Shown here: piece after piece, positions 34,717 to 43,483 of the stretch
How positions within the stretch are numbered: the first letter of the stretch is position 1
Layout: the number at the start of each line of letters is the position of its first letter
From: an uncultured Bacteroidales bacterium
Lineage (GTDB): Bacteria; Bacteroidota; Bacteroidia; Bacteroidales; Paludibacteraceae
DNA length: 64,000 nucleotides
Reading direction: 5' to 3'
Assembly: GCA_902783545.1 (NCBI GenBank)
Contig: CACZRD010000124.1
Coordinates: forward strand, 1 to 64,000
The notes under the pieces: model-generated
Seen by the model: the letters and a program-made list of their open reading frames with translations, nothing else
What the model was told of the DNA's origin: nothing
Database searches by the model: none
Made by a program: the position numbers and the translations under genes

Positions 34717-36486
34717 ATGAAAAAGGCAACTATGATTCTTACGTTTGCTTGCGCTCTCCTCGCAGGGTGCAAGCAAACTGCATCCAATCCTGAGATCCGC
34801 ATCAATCAGGTTGGTTTTGCACCCGATCAGGAGAAAACCGCTACTATAGATGTCAATTCAGCCGATGCCAAGCCATGTTACGTAGCTATCACGAATGACG
34901 ACAGCGAACTGCTGTGGCACGGTGTAGCTTCCGAAACGATGCTCAATCCCGTTTCCGGTAAGCCCCGGCAGATCATAGATTTCAGCTATTTCGATAAGCC
35001 GGGCACCTACATGCTCTATGTGGACAATGGATTATCGACTTTCACTTGCCCGTTAACCATAGCTGAGCATCCTTATCGCGAATTGACGCGTAAGGCGCTT
35101 CGCGCATTCTACTACCAACGTGCGTCTATGGATATCGTTGAGCCGTACGCCGAGGGCTACGAGCGCAAAGCCGGGCACCCGGATGACCATGTGCTTGTAC
35201 ATGCATCGGCAGCAACTGCTGAACGACCGGAAGGAACAGTCATCTCGTCCCCTGGAGGTTGGTACGATGCCGGCGACTACAACAAGTATATCGTCAACAG
35301 CGGCTACACAATGGGCGTCTGGCTGATGGCATACGAACTGAATCCCGAATACTACAAGACGTTGAGCTTGAATATCCCGGAGTCGGAGCAACCTGTACCG
35401 GATATGTTAGCCGAAGCAATGTACAATATCCGCTGGATGCTGACCATGCAAGACACCGATGGCGGAGTATATCACAAGCTCACCGAAGCCAGTTTCGAGG
35501 GATTCATACGTCCTGATGAGTGCCAAAAGCCCCGTTATGTGGTACTCAAAACTACTGCTGCGGCTCTTGACTTCGCTGCTACTATGGCTCTCGCAGCGCG
35601 CGTCTATGCGCCGTACGAGGCAACTTATCCGGGCTTTGTAGCGCAGGCCACAGATGCCGCCAAACGTGCCTACGCGTGGGCGGAGGCTAATCCCGAAGTC
35701 TATTACGACCAGCCGAAGATGAACGAACAGTTCAACCCGGAGATTACTACCGGCGCGTACGATGATTTCGATGTCTGCGACGAGTTCTACTGGGCTGCTA
35801 TCGAGCTGGCTATCCTTACTGGAGAAAAAGCATACAAAGTGGCCGCTACGGACCATGCCAAAGCTATCGCAGAGGCCAATGGTCAATACACCCCTTCTGT
35901 CTGGGGCAATGTGGCCGAATTGGGTTACCTCGACTGGCTCATGCACTCCGAAGATAAGGCCAAAATCAAAACCAATATGGAAGCCATGTTGGAGTATCTC
36001 CAACCTTTCCTCGATGAGGCAGAGAGCATCTCGGTTCACCGCTCGCCTTACGGCAACCGCGAAGATGATTTCTATTGGGGTTGTAACAGCGAGGGCTGCT
36101 GCTGGCGCGGTATAGAGTGCCTATACGCCTACCGTATGACAGGCGATGAAAAGTATCGCATCAATGCCGAGCGCTGCCTGAACTATATCTTAGGCCAGAA
36201 CGCCACAGGTTACTGCTATGTCACAGGCCTTGGCAGCAAACCTGTATGCCATCCGCATCATCGTTTGTCGTACAGCCATCCGAAGGGTACGCATCCGGGA
36301 TTCCTTGCCGGAGGACCGAATCCTATGCGGCAGGATGCAGAGACCGACGGTGTGCAATATCCGAAAGATGTACCCGCCGACGAGAGTTACCTCGACTATC
36401 AGCCGAGTTATGCTTCCAACGAGGTGACTATCAATTGGAATGTTACTTTGTTTGCTCTGTCAGCCGGTCTGGATGCGATAAGATGA
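34717..36486 (+). CDS. GH9 endoglucanase lipoprotein
   Basis: Secreted inverting cellulase. Lipoprotein signal (ILTFACALLAGCKQT). N-terminal Ig-like CelD_N domain (EIRINQVGFAPDQEKTATI, residues about 25-115), then the (alpha/alpha)6 catalytic domain: GGWYDAGDYNKYIVNSG with the base Asp pair near residue 183, ADNAEG-type helices, KPVCHPHHRLSYSH near 510, and YQPSYASNEVTINWN with the general-acid Glu near residue 568. 589 residues. Last gene of the operon; its final 44 nt overlap the 3' end of the opposite-strand CBM9-like gene. Confidence 0.92.
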   Translation: MKKATMILTFACALLAGCKQTASNPEIRINQVGFAPDQEKTATIDVNSADAKPCYVAITNDDSELLWHGVASETMLNPVSGKPRQIIDFSYFDKPGTYMLYVDNGLSTFTCPLTIAEHPYRELTRKALRAFYYQRASMDIVEPYAEGYERKAGHPDDHVLVHASAATAERPEGTVISSPGGWYDAGDYNKYIVNSGYTMGVWLMAYELNPEYYKTLSLNIPESEQPVPDMLAEAMYNIRWMLTMQDTDGGVYHKLTEASFEGFIRPDECQKPRYVVLKTTAAALDFAATMALAARVYAPYEATYPGFVAQATDAAKRAYAWAEANPEVYYDQPKMNEQFNPEITTGAYDDFDVCDEFYWAAIELAILTGEKAYKVAATDHAKAIAEANGQYTPSVWGNVAELGYLDWLMHSEDKAKIKTNMEAMLEYLQPFLDEAESISVHRSPYGNREDDFYWGCNSEGCCWRGIECLYAYRMTGDEKYRINAERCLNYILGQNATGYCYVTGLGSKPVCHPHHRLSYSHPKGTHPGFLAGGPNPMRQDAETDGVQYPKDVPADESYLDYQPSYASNEVTINWNVTLFALSAGLDAIR

Positions 36487-37042
36487 TTTCTCCGAAGAAC
36501 TCGGGGCAGTGGAAGTTCGGTGCCGGCAGGTTGATCGGTTGCCAACTCAGGAAATGAGGGCACTTGGTCTTGTCAGCACACTTATAGAAATTCGCGCGAA
36601 GCGCCTGCGGAAACGCGGGCACTTGCTCGCGGAAGATAAGCTTCAACGGAATTTTCAGTTCAACCTCCCATTCATAGATACCGTCTTTCTCCTCAATCAC
36701 CTCACGCGGGAACGTGCAGTGGCGCTCGATCTGCGCCATATCCTCCGGCGGAAGCGGTTGTACATCCTCTGTACGGCTCATACGACGCGAGGCAACCATT
36801 GCACCGATGCAGTTCGTCTCAAAATTCATGTAGTGCTTTTCGCCGGGCACCTGACAGAAGAACTCCACGCACGAATCTTCCCACACGGGGCCTTGATCTT
36901 CGATGGTCACTGCGCGTAGCTGTGCTCCCTTGACATAATAGTGCAAGTACAGCCACTCGTAGTCGTTGTGTACTTCCACGCATACCTCCGGCTTCTCTGG
37001 AAAAGCCTCAGGCCAATTCACATTATCGATACGAAGTTTCAT
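36443..37042 (-). CDS. CBM9-like carbohydrate-binding protein
   Basis: 199 residues, no clear signal peptide. The pattern LYLHYYVKGAQLRAVTIEDQGPVWEDSCVEFF and MNFETNCIGAMVASRR matches the carbohydrate-binding family 9-like domain found as stand-alone Bacteroidota proteins, usually of unknown role. It starts within the stop of the HAD-kinase gene (TAATG overlap), so is translationally coupled to it. Its 3' end is inside the GH9 gene on the other strand. Confidence 0.75.
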   Translation of the reverse strand: MKLRIDNVNWPEAFPEKPEVCVEVHNDYEWLYLHYYVKGAQLRAVTIEDQGPVWEDSCVEFFCQVPGEKHYMNFETNCIGAMVASRRMSRTEDVQPLPPEDMAQIERHCTFPREVIEEKDGIYEWEVELKIPLKLIFREQVPAFPQALRANFYKCADKTKCPHFLSWQPINLPAPNFHCPEFFGEIILSHPDRLTEQTK

Positions 37043-38778
37043 TATTTGCTTAGTTTTTGGATGATTGCCTGCATCTGCTCTGCTACGCGTTCCTGCTCTT
37101 CTACGAGGCGGAGTTGGGCGCGTGTGCGGACGAGATTATGCTCCGGGTATTGTATCTTGTAATAGGTGTCGCCATTCAGATAATCAGTGAAGAACCGTAC
37201 TGTTTGCATGTAACTGAGCAGCCGGCAGCCGTATGGCAGTAACTGCTTCTCTATATCGGTGAGGAACGTCGCTTGCTTGAGGTAGCCGCGTGCGTATGCC
37301 TCAAAGATTTCGAGATCGACTTGTATATTGTCTAGGATAGGATCGTCTTCCGCTCCTTTGTTCGCCGCAGTACGCATGAAGTCGCCGAAGTCGCTTAGTA
37401 CGAATCCCGGCATCACGGTATCCAGATCAACGATACACAGCGGCCTGCCTTGCTCATCAAACAGGATATTGTTCACCTTTGTGTCACAGTGGTTGATATG
37501 TTTGGGCAGTTTGCCCTCGCGGAACAGTCGCTCTGCCAGACACATCTCATCGCGGCGTTTGTCTATCTCCGCCACGATATCCATCACTTCGGCTTTCCGT
37601 CCGACTTTGTCCTCTTTCAGAGCCTCATCCAGCTGCCACAAGCGGAACTCTATGTTATGGAAGTTCGGTATGGATTCGCACAATGCATCAAACGGCAGAT
37701 CAGAAAGCTGACATTGGAAACGTCCGAATGCCTCGCCTGTCAATTCAGCCGACTCGGGAGTCACCTTCTCTTGCGAACTTGCATTCTCGATCAGCACATA
37801 CACGCGCCAATAACCTTCACCCCCCTGCGCGTTGCTTGCGGGGACCCCGACATCACCTTCCGAAGTGCAGTAATATAACTTGCCGTCCTTCGTGGGCACT
37901 AACTCCAGCACCTTGCGGTCAATATCCGTCTCGCCGGCTGCGGCTAACTTCTGACGGATATGGTCGGTCACAATCTGAATATTCCGTTGCAGACCTTCCA
38001 CGTTCTGGAAGATGTGGTGATTGATGCGCTGCAAGAAGTAGGATCTCTCGCCTGCTTTTGCAGCCTTGACGATAAACGAATCGTTGATGAACCCGATCTT
38101 CAACGGTTGCGGGTCGGCTACCTCATTCGGGATAGCGAAATGACTGAGTATGTTTTTCATATCTATTTTGAGTTTCAGTTCTTCTATTGATGCGCAAGTC
38201 TGCCAGTTCTGGAATCGCTCACCGGCAGCGCGGTTCTTGTCCAGATCGTCCACATAGATCGTTTCCACCGGATTGATATCCGCCTCGCGGGCTACGTAAT
38301 CGAATATCTCTTTGTTCGGTTTCGCCATGTGCAGGTAGTGCGAAGCAAAGACCGCGTCGAAGTAGCGATTCAGATGGTATTGCTCATAGATCGGTGTCCA
38401 ATGCAGATCGTTGGAGTTCGATAGCAGGATCGTCCTGTAACCTGCTTGACGCAACGATGCAATATAATCCAGCCTCCACTGTGGCAGTTCGTCCAGCATG
38501 GACATCCATGCAGCGCGAACATCCTCAATGGTTGTCCCTTCGTGGCAATACGAGCACACGGAGGTCAGAAAATCATCGGTAGATATGTTGCCATATTCGT
38601 AGTCATGCATCAGTTGGCGCGTGGCGGCACTTACTGCTACCACGCCCTCACCCTCGTCATCTATACCGAGGATGTTACGCACATTTTCTTCGCCCATTAT
38701 GCGCTTGAAGTTTCCTACACACCGCGGCACGTTCAGGTTGATGATCACGCCGCCTAAATCAAAAACGATTGTATTCAT
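37042..38778 (-). CDS. HAD phosphatase fused to a sugar-1-kinase-like phosphotransferase (NahK/APH)
   Basis: Two-domain fusion of 578 residues. The start MNTIVFDLGG is used; an upstream ATG would add residues before the HAD motif and overlap the previous gene. Residues 1-205: HAD superfamily, with FDLGGVI (nucleophile Asp and acid/base position replaced by Gly-Gly), ILLSNSNDLHW, KPNKEIFDYV, YVDDLDKNRAAG. Residues about 215-578: phosphotransferase with QRINHHIFQNVEGLQRNI, INHCDTKVNNILF (catalytic Asp) and CIVDLDTVMPG (metal Asp), resembling N-acetylhexosamine 1-kinase. The first HAD motif is DLGG rather than DxD, so phosphatase turnover is doubtful. Substrate is not decidable here. Confidence 0.8.
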   Translation of the reverse strand: MNTIVFDLGGVIINLNVPRCVGNFKRIMGEENVRNILGIDDEGEGVVAVSAATRQLMHDYEYGNISTDDFLTSVCSYCHEGTTIEDVRAAWMSMLDELPQWRLDYIASLRQAGYRTILLSNSNDLHWTPIYEQYHLNRYFDAVFASHYLHMAKPNKEIFDYVAREADINPVETIYVDDLDKNRAAGERFQNWQTCASIEELKLKIDMKNILSHFAIPNEVADPQPLKIGFINDSFIVKAAKAGERSYFLQRINHHIFQNVEGLQRNIQIVTDHIRQKLAAAGETDIDRKVLELVPTKDGKLYYCTSEGDVGVPASNAQGGEGYWRVYVLIENASSQEKVTPESAELTGEAFGRFQCQLSDLPFDALCESIPNFHNIEFRLWQLDEALKEDKVGRKAEVMDIVAEIDKRRDEMCLAERLFREGKLPKHINHCDTKVNNILFDEQGRPLCIVDLDTVMPGFVLSDFGDFMRTAANKGAEDDPILDNIQVDLEIFEAYARGYLKQATFLTDIEKQLLPYGCRLLSYMQTVRFFTDYLNGDTYYKIQYPEHNLVRTRAQLRLVEEQERVAEQMQAIIQKLSK

Positions 38779-38783
38779 TGTGC

Positions 38784-40322
38784 TTATTTTATCTTTGTTC
38801 CTGTCATGGTGCACCGTGCTCCGTCCGGCATAAGGATGTACAGCACGCCGTCTTCTACGATTTTGTTTGGCAGGGAGCTTGGTATACTTCGTGTCTCCGA
38901 CAGAGCCACTACCTCCGGCAGTTCACCCGGATCAAGGGGAGCAGAGGCGCTGATGCTGACCGTAGCGCCGAGGTCATTCATGCCCGTTGACTCATCCCAT
39001 ACGCCGGTGTTAGCCAACCGCACGGCGTATCGCGGATTGTCGGCTATCGTGCTATATTTGTCCGGAAGGTACAGATAGAGATGATAGGTACCTTCGGGCA
39101 CATCGGCAGGGATTATCACTTGCTCGTTGATAACGCTCTTTGCCCCGTTGGGCAGCCATCGCCGCGGGTCGGCTGTGAGGGGCAGATTATAGGATTTGTT
39201 TCCGTTCTTCAGTACCAGATACACATAGCGGTCATTGTACATCGGCGCATAGCCGTCGTTGCGCACCCGAATCGTGACGTTCATCTTTCCCGCAGGTGCA
39301 GCATTGTCGCTAAACTGTGCGTCTATGAGGTTATACCGATAGCCCATATGCACGTTCAGCGTATCGAAGATGCCGCTGCTGCGCCAACGGCTGGTTACCT
39401 GTGTGGCGTACGACCTCCCGCAGAACGACCAGTGGTACTCCGCCATTTCTGCCGGTGCTTTCGTATATACTTTCTCCGCCAAACTGTTACTCTCCACATT
39501 CGTCTCTCCGCCATTGGGCACAAACAAGGTCTCTTGTGCTACGTATGCACGCACGGCAGGATCGTCACTCAGGTCATCACTCGCATACGTGCCGTCGTTG
39601 CCCCAGTTGTTCAGAAACGCATCGTTATGACAGCCCCACCGGGCACGCATCGTTCCTGAAAATCCTTCTGCAGCACTGAGCGGCGTCTGGTCGTTGAAGT
39701 ATTCGGTTTTTAGCATCGAATAGCGGAATAAGACAAACCGGTCTTCCGGTGCGTTTTCGAACAGAGACTGAATGACCTGACGCCGTTTGTTGTTCATATG
39801 CTGACTCTCGTTGCCGTAGTTCGCGGTGTAGTACCACTCGCCCCATACGCCTACAAACCCTGCTTCCATCACATAGATCACATCGGCATTCGCAGCCAGG
39901 TGCGGTTTGAGTTGTTCCAGATGCCGTTTGACCCATTCGGGTGTAGCATCCACCTTATCACTCTCTGACTCGGTGTAGGCGAAACGCAGTACGCATTTCA
40001 ATCCGTATGTACGCAGCTCTGCCATATCTTCGTCAAAGCCCGCCAATACCTTGTTAGATAAATCTTTGTCTTTGAAATAGTTGAAGTTATACAACACCAC
40101 CGCCAGACTGCGTTGCTCCGTTGCACCCCAACTGCTGCTGACGTTGCCTTTCACGACATTCGGATGGCTGTCCGATACCTTATAACTCAACTCCTCCGTA
40201 TAGCCTCGTTCGGGATTACGGAAAACGATGGTGTTGTCAGGTGTGTAGGTAACCACTGTAGCACTTGCTGTTGATAGGATAAGCAGGCTAAAAGCAATCA
40301 GAGAAAATAGATTTTTTTTCAT
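38784..40322 (-). CDS. Exported DUF4874/DUF4832 protein, short paralogue
   Basis: Predicted secreted protein. The start MKKNLFSLIAFSLLILSTASA gives a clean signal peptide (a start 9 nt upstream is also possible). DUF4874 part: VFRNPERGYTEELSYK, LRFAYTESESDK, DVIYVMEAGFVGVWGEWYYT; DUF4832 part: MGYRYNLIDAQFSDNAAP, NVTIRVRNDGYAPMYNDRYVYLVL, RRWLPNGAKSV. The TIM-barrel-like first half with a conserved WGEWYYT Glu suggests a glycoside-hydrolase-like fold, but activity is unknown. The tail VLYILMPDGARCTMTGTKI matches the short sorting-like tails in this window. Second gene of the 42273-36443 operon. Confidence 0.8.
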   Translation of the reverse strand: MKKNLFSLIAFSLLILSTASATVVTYTPDNTIVFRNPERGYTEELSYKVSDSHPNVVKGNVSSSWGATEQRSLAVVLYNFNYFKDKDLSNKVLAGFDEDMAELRTYGLKCVLRFAYTESESDKVDATPEWVKRHLEQLKPHLAANADVIYVMEAGFVGVWGEWYYTANYGNESQHMNNKRRQVIQSLFENAPEDRFVLFRYSMLKTEYFNDQTPLSAAEGFSGTMRARWGCHNDAFLNNWGNDGTYASDDLSDDPAVRAYVAQETLFVPNGGETNVESNSLAEKVYTKAPAEMAEYHWSFCGRSYATQVTSRWRSSGIFDTLNVHMGYRYNLIDAQFSDNAAPAGKMNVTIRVRNDGYAPMYNDRYVYLVLKNGNKSYNLPLTADPRRWLPNGAKSVINEQVIIPADVPEGTYHLYLYLPDKYSTIADNPRYAVRLANTGVWDESTGMNDLGATVSISASAPLDPGELPEVVALSETRSIPSSLPNKIVEDGVLYILMPDGARCTMTGTKIK

Positions 40323-40335
40323 AGTATTCAAAGGA

Positions 40336-42273
40336 TTATTGTCCTACCTGCATCGTCTTCTTTCCATTCCGGATGACGATACCTTGATATGAAGTACGAA
40401 CCGGGCGACCTAAGATGTCATAGGCTTGTGTTTGCACATTCTCTTCCATCGGTTTTTGAATCCCTGCCGGCAGAACGCCATCGTATTGCAGGCTGAGATA
40501 TTGCAACTTAGGTTGCCCCCATTCCATTATATTCTGCACACGTAGCTTGTACGTTCCCTTTTCCTTTGCACTCAGATCCCACTTTTCTTCGCCGGTCTCG
40601 GTCACCTCTCCCACGGTGTATGATGCCGGTAAAGTGTACGTATCAGTGTTAGTTCCCTGCAATGTGATCTTCCATTGATGACCATTGGGATAGTACCCTT
40701 TCGCTGAAACGATATATTTCCCCGGATAGCGCAACTCGACGTTCCACTCTGCCCAACGTCCGGTGTTCTCAGCATCCTCCGGACCGAAGTCAAAATAGTC
40801 GCCGTTGTACCATGTCATGTCCTCACTGCACTCGCTGACGTTGGCTTTGTTGAGCGTAGCCGGCAGCAGAACAGCATCGCCAATAGGTGTTGGCGGTTCT
40901 GATTCGCCGGTGACGGTCACGGTGGCATTCAGTTTGTTCATGCCTGTCGATGCCTCCCATACATTCGTGTTGGCGAAACGCACAGCATACGCCGGATTAG
41001 CAGCAATCGAACTGTATGCATCCGGCAGATAGAGGTATAACTGATAGGTACCGGCAGGAACGGTAGCAGGAACGGTAATCTGTTCATTGACGGTAGAAAC
41101 GACGCCGTTAGGTAGCCAGCGGCGCGGATCGGCTGCGAGCTTGAGCGGGTAGGTCTTATTGCCGTTCTTGAGTACGATATACGCCGGTCGTTCGTTGTAG
41201 AGCGGTGCGTAACCGGCATTGCGGATCTTGATGTTCACCGACAACTTGCCTCCTTGTGCCACCTCGTTGCTATACGTGCCGCTTACTAACTGATAGCGGT
41301 ATCCCATCTTTCGGTTCAACTCATCGAACGTGCCGTTATTGCGCCACATATTCGTGGTTGTCTCTGCGTAACCGCTTTGGATGAACGTCCAATGCAGACG
41401 GCTCATCTCAGCCGTTGTCTTCTCATACGTAGCCCACTGTTGTGCCTTATCGGCTTCGGTTATGTCCGTCTCGCCGCCTATTGGCACATATAGCGTCTCT
41501 TGCGCCAGCCACGGTTTCTCTTTAGCTGTATCTTGATACGTTCCCATGTTATCATAGTCGTACAGGAAGGCATCGTTATGTTGCGCCAGACGGGCTTTGG
41601 GAGTATTCTGATAAGCCTCTGCGGCTGTCAGAGGTTGCGTGCTGTTGAGGTATGAAGTCTTGAATTTCGGCGTGCGCAATTGGATACAACGGTCCGAAGG
41701 GACGGCATCCAGCAAGGCATCCACTACTGCCCGACGCGCGTCGTTCATCGTTGTTACCTGATTGCCGTAGTGCTGGGTATAATACCACTCTCCCCAAGCG
41801 CCTACGATACCGGCTTGGAAGACGAAGATGACGTCGGCATTCGCCTGCCAATGGGATTTATACTGCGAAATATGTTGCTCCACATAGGTCCATGCAGCAT
41901 CGTTTCCATTGGAGGAGTTGGTGTAGGAAAAACGGATAATGGCTTTCATGCCTTTGCTGCGTAGCACTGCCATGTCTGCATCAAAACCGTTCAGCACTTC
42001 ATCGGGTAAGGTGGTAGTTGTTTTGAAGTTGTCCAGATAGTAATGGACAAGCACGATAGACATCTTCTCTGACGATTTCTTGTCATCCAAGGTACTCTCC
42101 TTGCCTTTGACGGCATGCGGTTTACTCTTCGTCAGGTGCCCTTCCAGCATCGTGATGAACCCTCGCTCGGGATTGGAGAAGATAGACGTGTCGTCAGCCG
42201 TGTAAGTGACGCTGGCGGCATTCATCGTGAGAGCAATACCAAGTAACAGGTTGGTCAGTAGTAGATTTCTCAT
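40336..42273 (-). CDS. Exported DUF4874/DUF4832 protein with extra C-terminal domain and T9SS tail
   Basis: 645 residues. Signal peptide (LLLTNLLLGIALTMNAAS), DUF4874 (IFSNPERGFITMLEGH, IIRFSYTNSSNG, GIVGAWGEWYYTQHYG), DUF4832 (GYRYQLVSGTYSNEVAQG, IKIRNAGYAPLYNERPAYIV). Then a domain absent from the paralogue (about 465-600, WAEWNVELRYPGKYIVSAKG ... GTYKLRVQNIMEW) that looks like a carbohydrate-binding beta-sandwich. It ends with a canonical type IX secretion tail (QAYDILGRPVRTSYQGIVIR). First gene of its operon, with a good promoter. Probably a surface glycan-active or glycan-binding protein; activity not known. Confidence 0.82.
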   Translation of the reverse strand: MRNLLLTNLLLGIALTMNAASVTYTADDTSIFSNPERGFITMLEGHLTKSKPHAVKGKESTLDDKKSSEKMSIVLVHYYLDNFKTTTTLPDEVLNGFDADMAVLRSKGMKAIIRFSYTNSSNGNDAAWTYVEQHISQYKSHWQANADVIFVFQAGIVGAWGEWYYTQHYGNQVTTMNDARRAVVDALLDAVPSDRCIQLRTPKFKTSYLNSTQPLTAAEAYQNTPKARLAQHNDAFLYDYDNMGTYQDTAKEKPWLAQETLYVPIGGETDITEADKAQQWATYEKTTAEMSRLHWTFIQSGYAETTTNMWRNNGTFDELNRKMGYRYQLVSGTYSNEVAQGGKLSVNIKIRNAGYAPLYNERPAYIVLKNGNKTYPLKLAADPRRWLPNGVVSTVNEQITVPATVPAGTYQLYLYLPDAYSSIAANPAYAVRFANTNVWEASTGMNKLNATVTVTGESEPPTPIGDAVLLPATLNKANVSECSEDMTWYNGDYFDFGPEDAENTGRWAEWNVELRYPGKYIVSAKGYYPNGHQWKITLQGTNTDTYTLPASYTVGEVTETGEEKWDLSAKEKGTYKLRVQNIMEWGQPKLQYLSLQYDGVLPAGIQKPMEENVQTQAYDILGRPVRTSYQGIVIRNGKKTMQVGQ

Positions 42274-42302
42274 AGGTCACAGTATTTTGATGGTTAACGG
42301 TA

Positions 42303-42334
42303 CAAAGGTACTATTTTTTTTTGAAAAATGCAAC
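42303..42334 (-). promoter_or_regulatory. Bacteroidales promoter for the DUF4874/DUF4832 operon
   Basis: Minus strand: GTTG (one mismatch to TTTG, 42334-42331), 20-nt spacer, TACCTTTG (42310-42303). ATG at 42273. Confidence 0.65.
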
Positions 42335-42436
42335 TATTAAACGCGTAATATGTGCTTTTTTTAGAAAAAAATTGTTTTTGATAGTCTTTTTCTGTTTTTT
42401 TTTCGTTTCTGATTAGGATTTTTGAATTATTTTTCG

Positions 42437-42444
42437 TATTTTTG
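42437..42444 (+). promoter_or_regulatory. Possible -7 box for the adenosine deaminase gene
   Basis: TATTTTTG fits TAnnTTTG, 36 nt before the ATG at 42481. No clear TTTG is found at the right distance upstream (TTAG near 42413), so this is tentative. Confidence 0.4.
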
Positions 42445-42480
42445 TAGCCACATTATGTAGAACACAACCGATTCGTCATT

Positions 42481-43461
42481 ATGCCTAATACTACCTCATC
42501 CTATCCTGCGTGGATAGATTTGCATCTGCATTTGGATGGTTCCATATCCGTCAAGACCGCTCGTAAGCTGGCGGGTATGCAGGGAATTGCTCTGCCCGTT
42601 TCTACGGATGAGCTCCGTCGTCGCATGTCAGTCATGACGAACTGCCAAAACCTGAACGAGTATCTGGAGCGGTTTCAGTTGCCATGCTCGCTGTTGACGA
42701 TTCGCGAAGCATTGTATCTGTGTACGTACGAGTTGTTGGATGAGTTGTATGAGCAAGGTCTTCGATACGCAGAGGTGCGTTTTGCTCCCCAGAAATCGTG
42801 TGCAGGCGGTTTGACACAATACGATGCCGTGGAAATTGTGCTGCGTGCCATCATGGATGCTCCTATCCCCTGCGGACTGATTCTGAGTATGATGCGTGGT
42901 GACGATTGCCATGCGCAGAATATGGAAACCGTTGAGGTGGCGCGCCAGTTCTATGGCAATGGTGTGGTGGCTGTGGATCTGGCGGGAGCTGAGGCGCTCT
43001 TCCCGACGCATATGTTCAACGGGGAGTTTGCTGTCGTACGCCGAGCCGGAGTGCCGCTCATCGTGCACGCAGGCGAGGCTTCGGGCGCAGACAGTGTGCG
43101 TGAGGCTATCATGGCTGGTGCTGTGCGCATCGGGCACGGTGTGCGCTCACTCGAAGACCCCGAGGTTGTCCGTATGCTTGTGGAAAGACAGATCATCCTT
43201 GAGCTATGTCCAACCAGCAATCTGAATACCTGTATCTTCCGCTCCTATGACGAATACCCGCTGCGCCAACTGATGGATGCCGGAGTGCGTGTGTGTATCA
43301 ATACTGATAACATGACAGTCAGCAATACCACGCTGCGCCAAGAGTGGCAACAGATGATAGAAACCTTCCACCTGACAGATGAAGAGGTTCAGCGCATCGT
43401 GCGAGATACGATAGATGCGTCGTTTGCGCCTGAACAGATCAAGTTATCGCTATACCCCTGA
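42481..43461 (+). CDS. add: Adenosine deaminase family protein
   Basis: Metal-dependent purine nucleoside deaminase, adenosine to inosine. DLHLHLDGS supplies the HxH metal ligands; LIVHAGEASGADSVREAI holds the next His and catalytic Glu; RIGHGVRSLED and ELCPTSNLNTCIF are family signatures; CINTDNMTVSNT holds the C-terminal Asp pair. 326 residues, cytosolic. The GH3 gene follows by 22 nt and may be co-transcribed, although the pathways do not obviously connect. Confidence 0.92.
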   Translation: MPNTTSSYPAWIDLHLHLDGSISVKTARKLAGMQGIALPVSTDELRRRMSVMTNCQNLNEYLERFQLPCSLLTIREALYLCTYELLDELYEQGLRYAEVRFAPQKSCAGGLTQYDAVEIVLRAIMDAPIPCGLILSMMRGDDCHAQNMETVEVARQFYGNGVVAVDLAGAEALFPTHMFNGEFAVVRRAGVPLIVHAGEASGADSVREAIMAGAVRIGHGVRSLEDPEVVRMLVERQIILELCPTSNLNTCIFRSYDEYPLRQLMDAGVRVCINTDNMTVSNTTLRQEWQQMIETFHLTDEEVQRIVRDTIDASFAPEQIKLSLYP

Positions 43462-43483
43462 TTTGCGAATAAACACAGCAACT

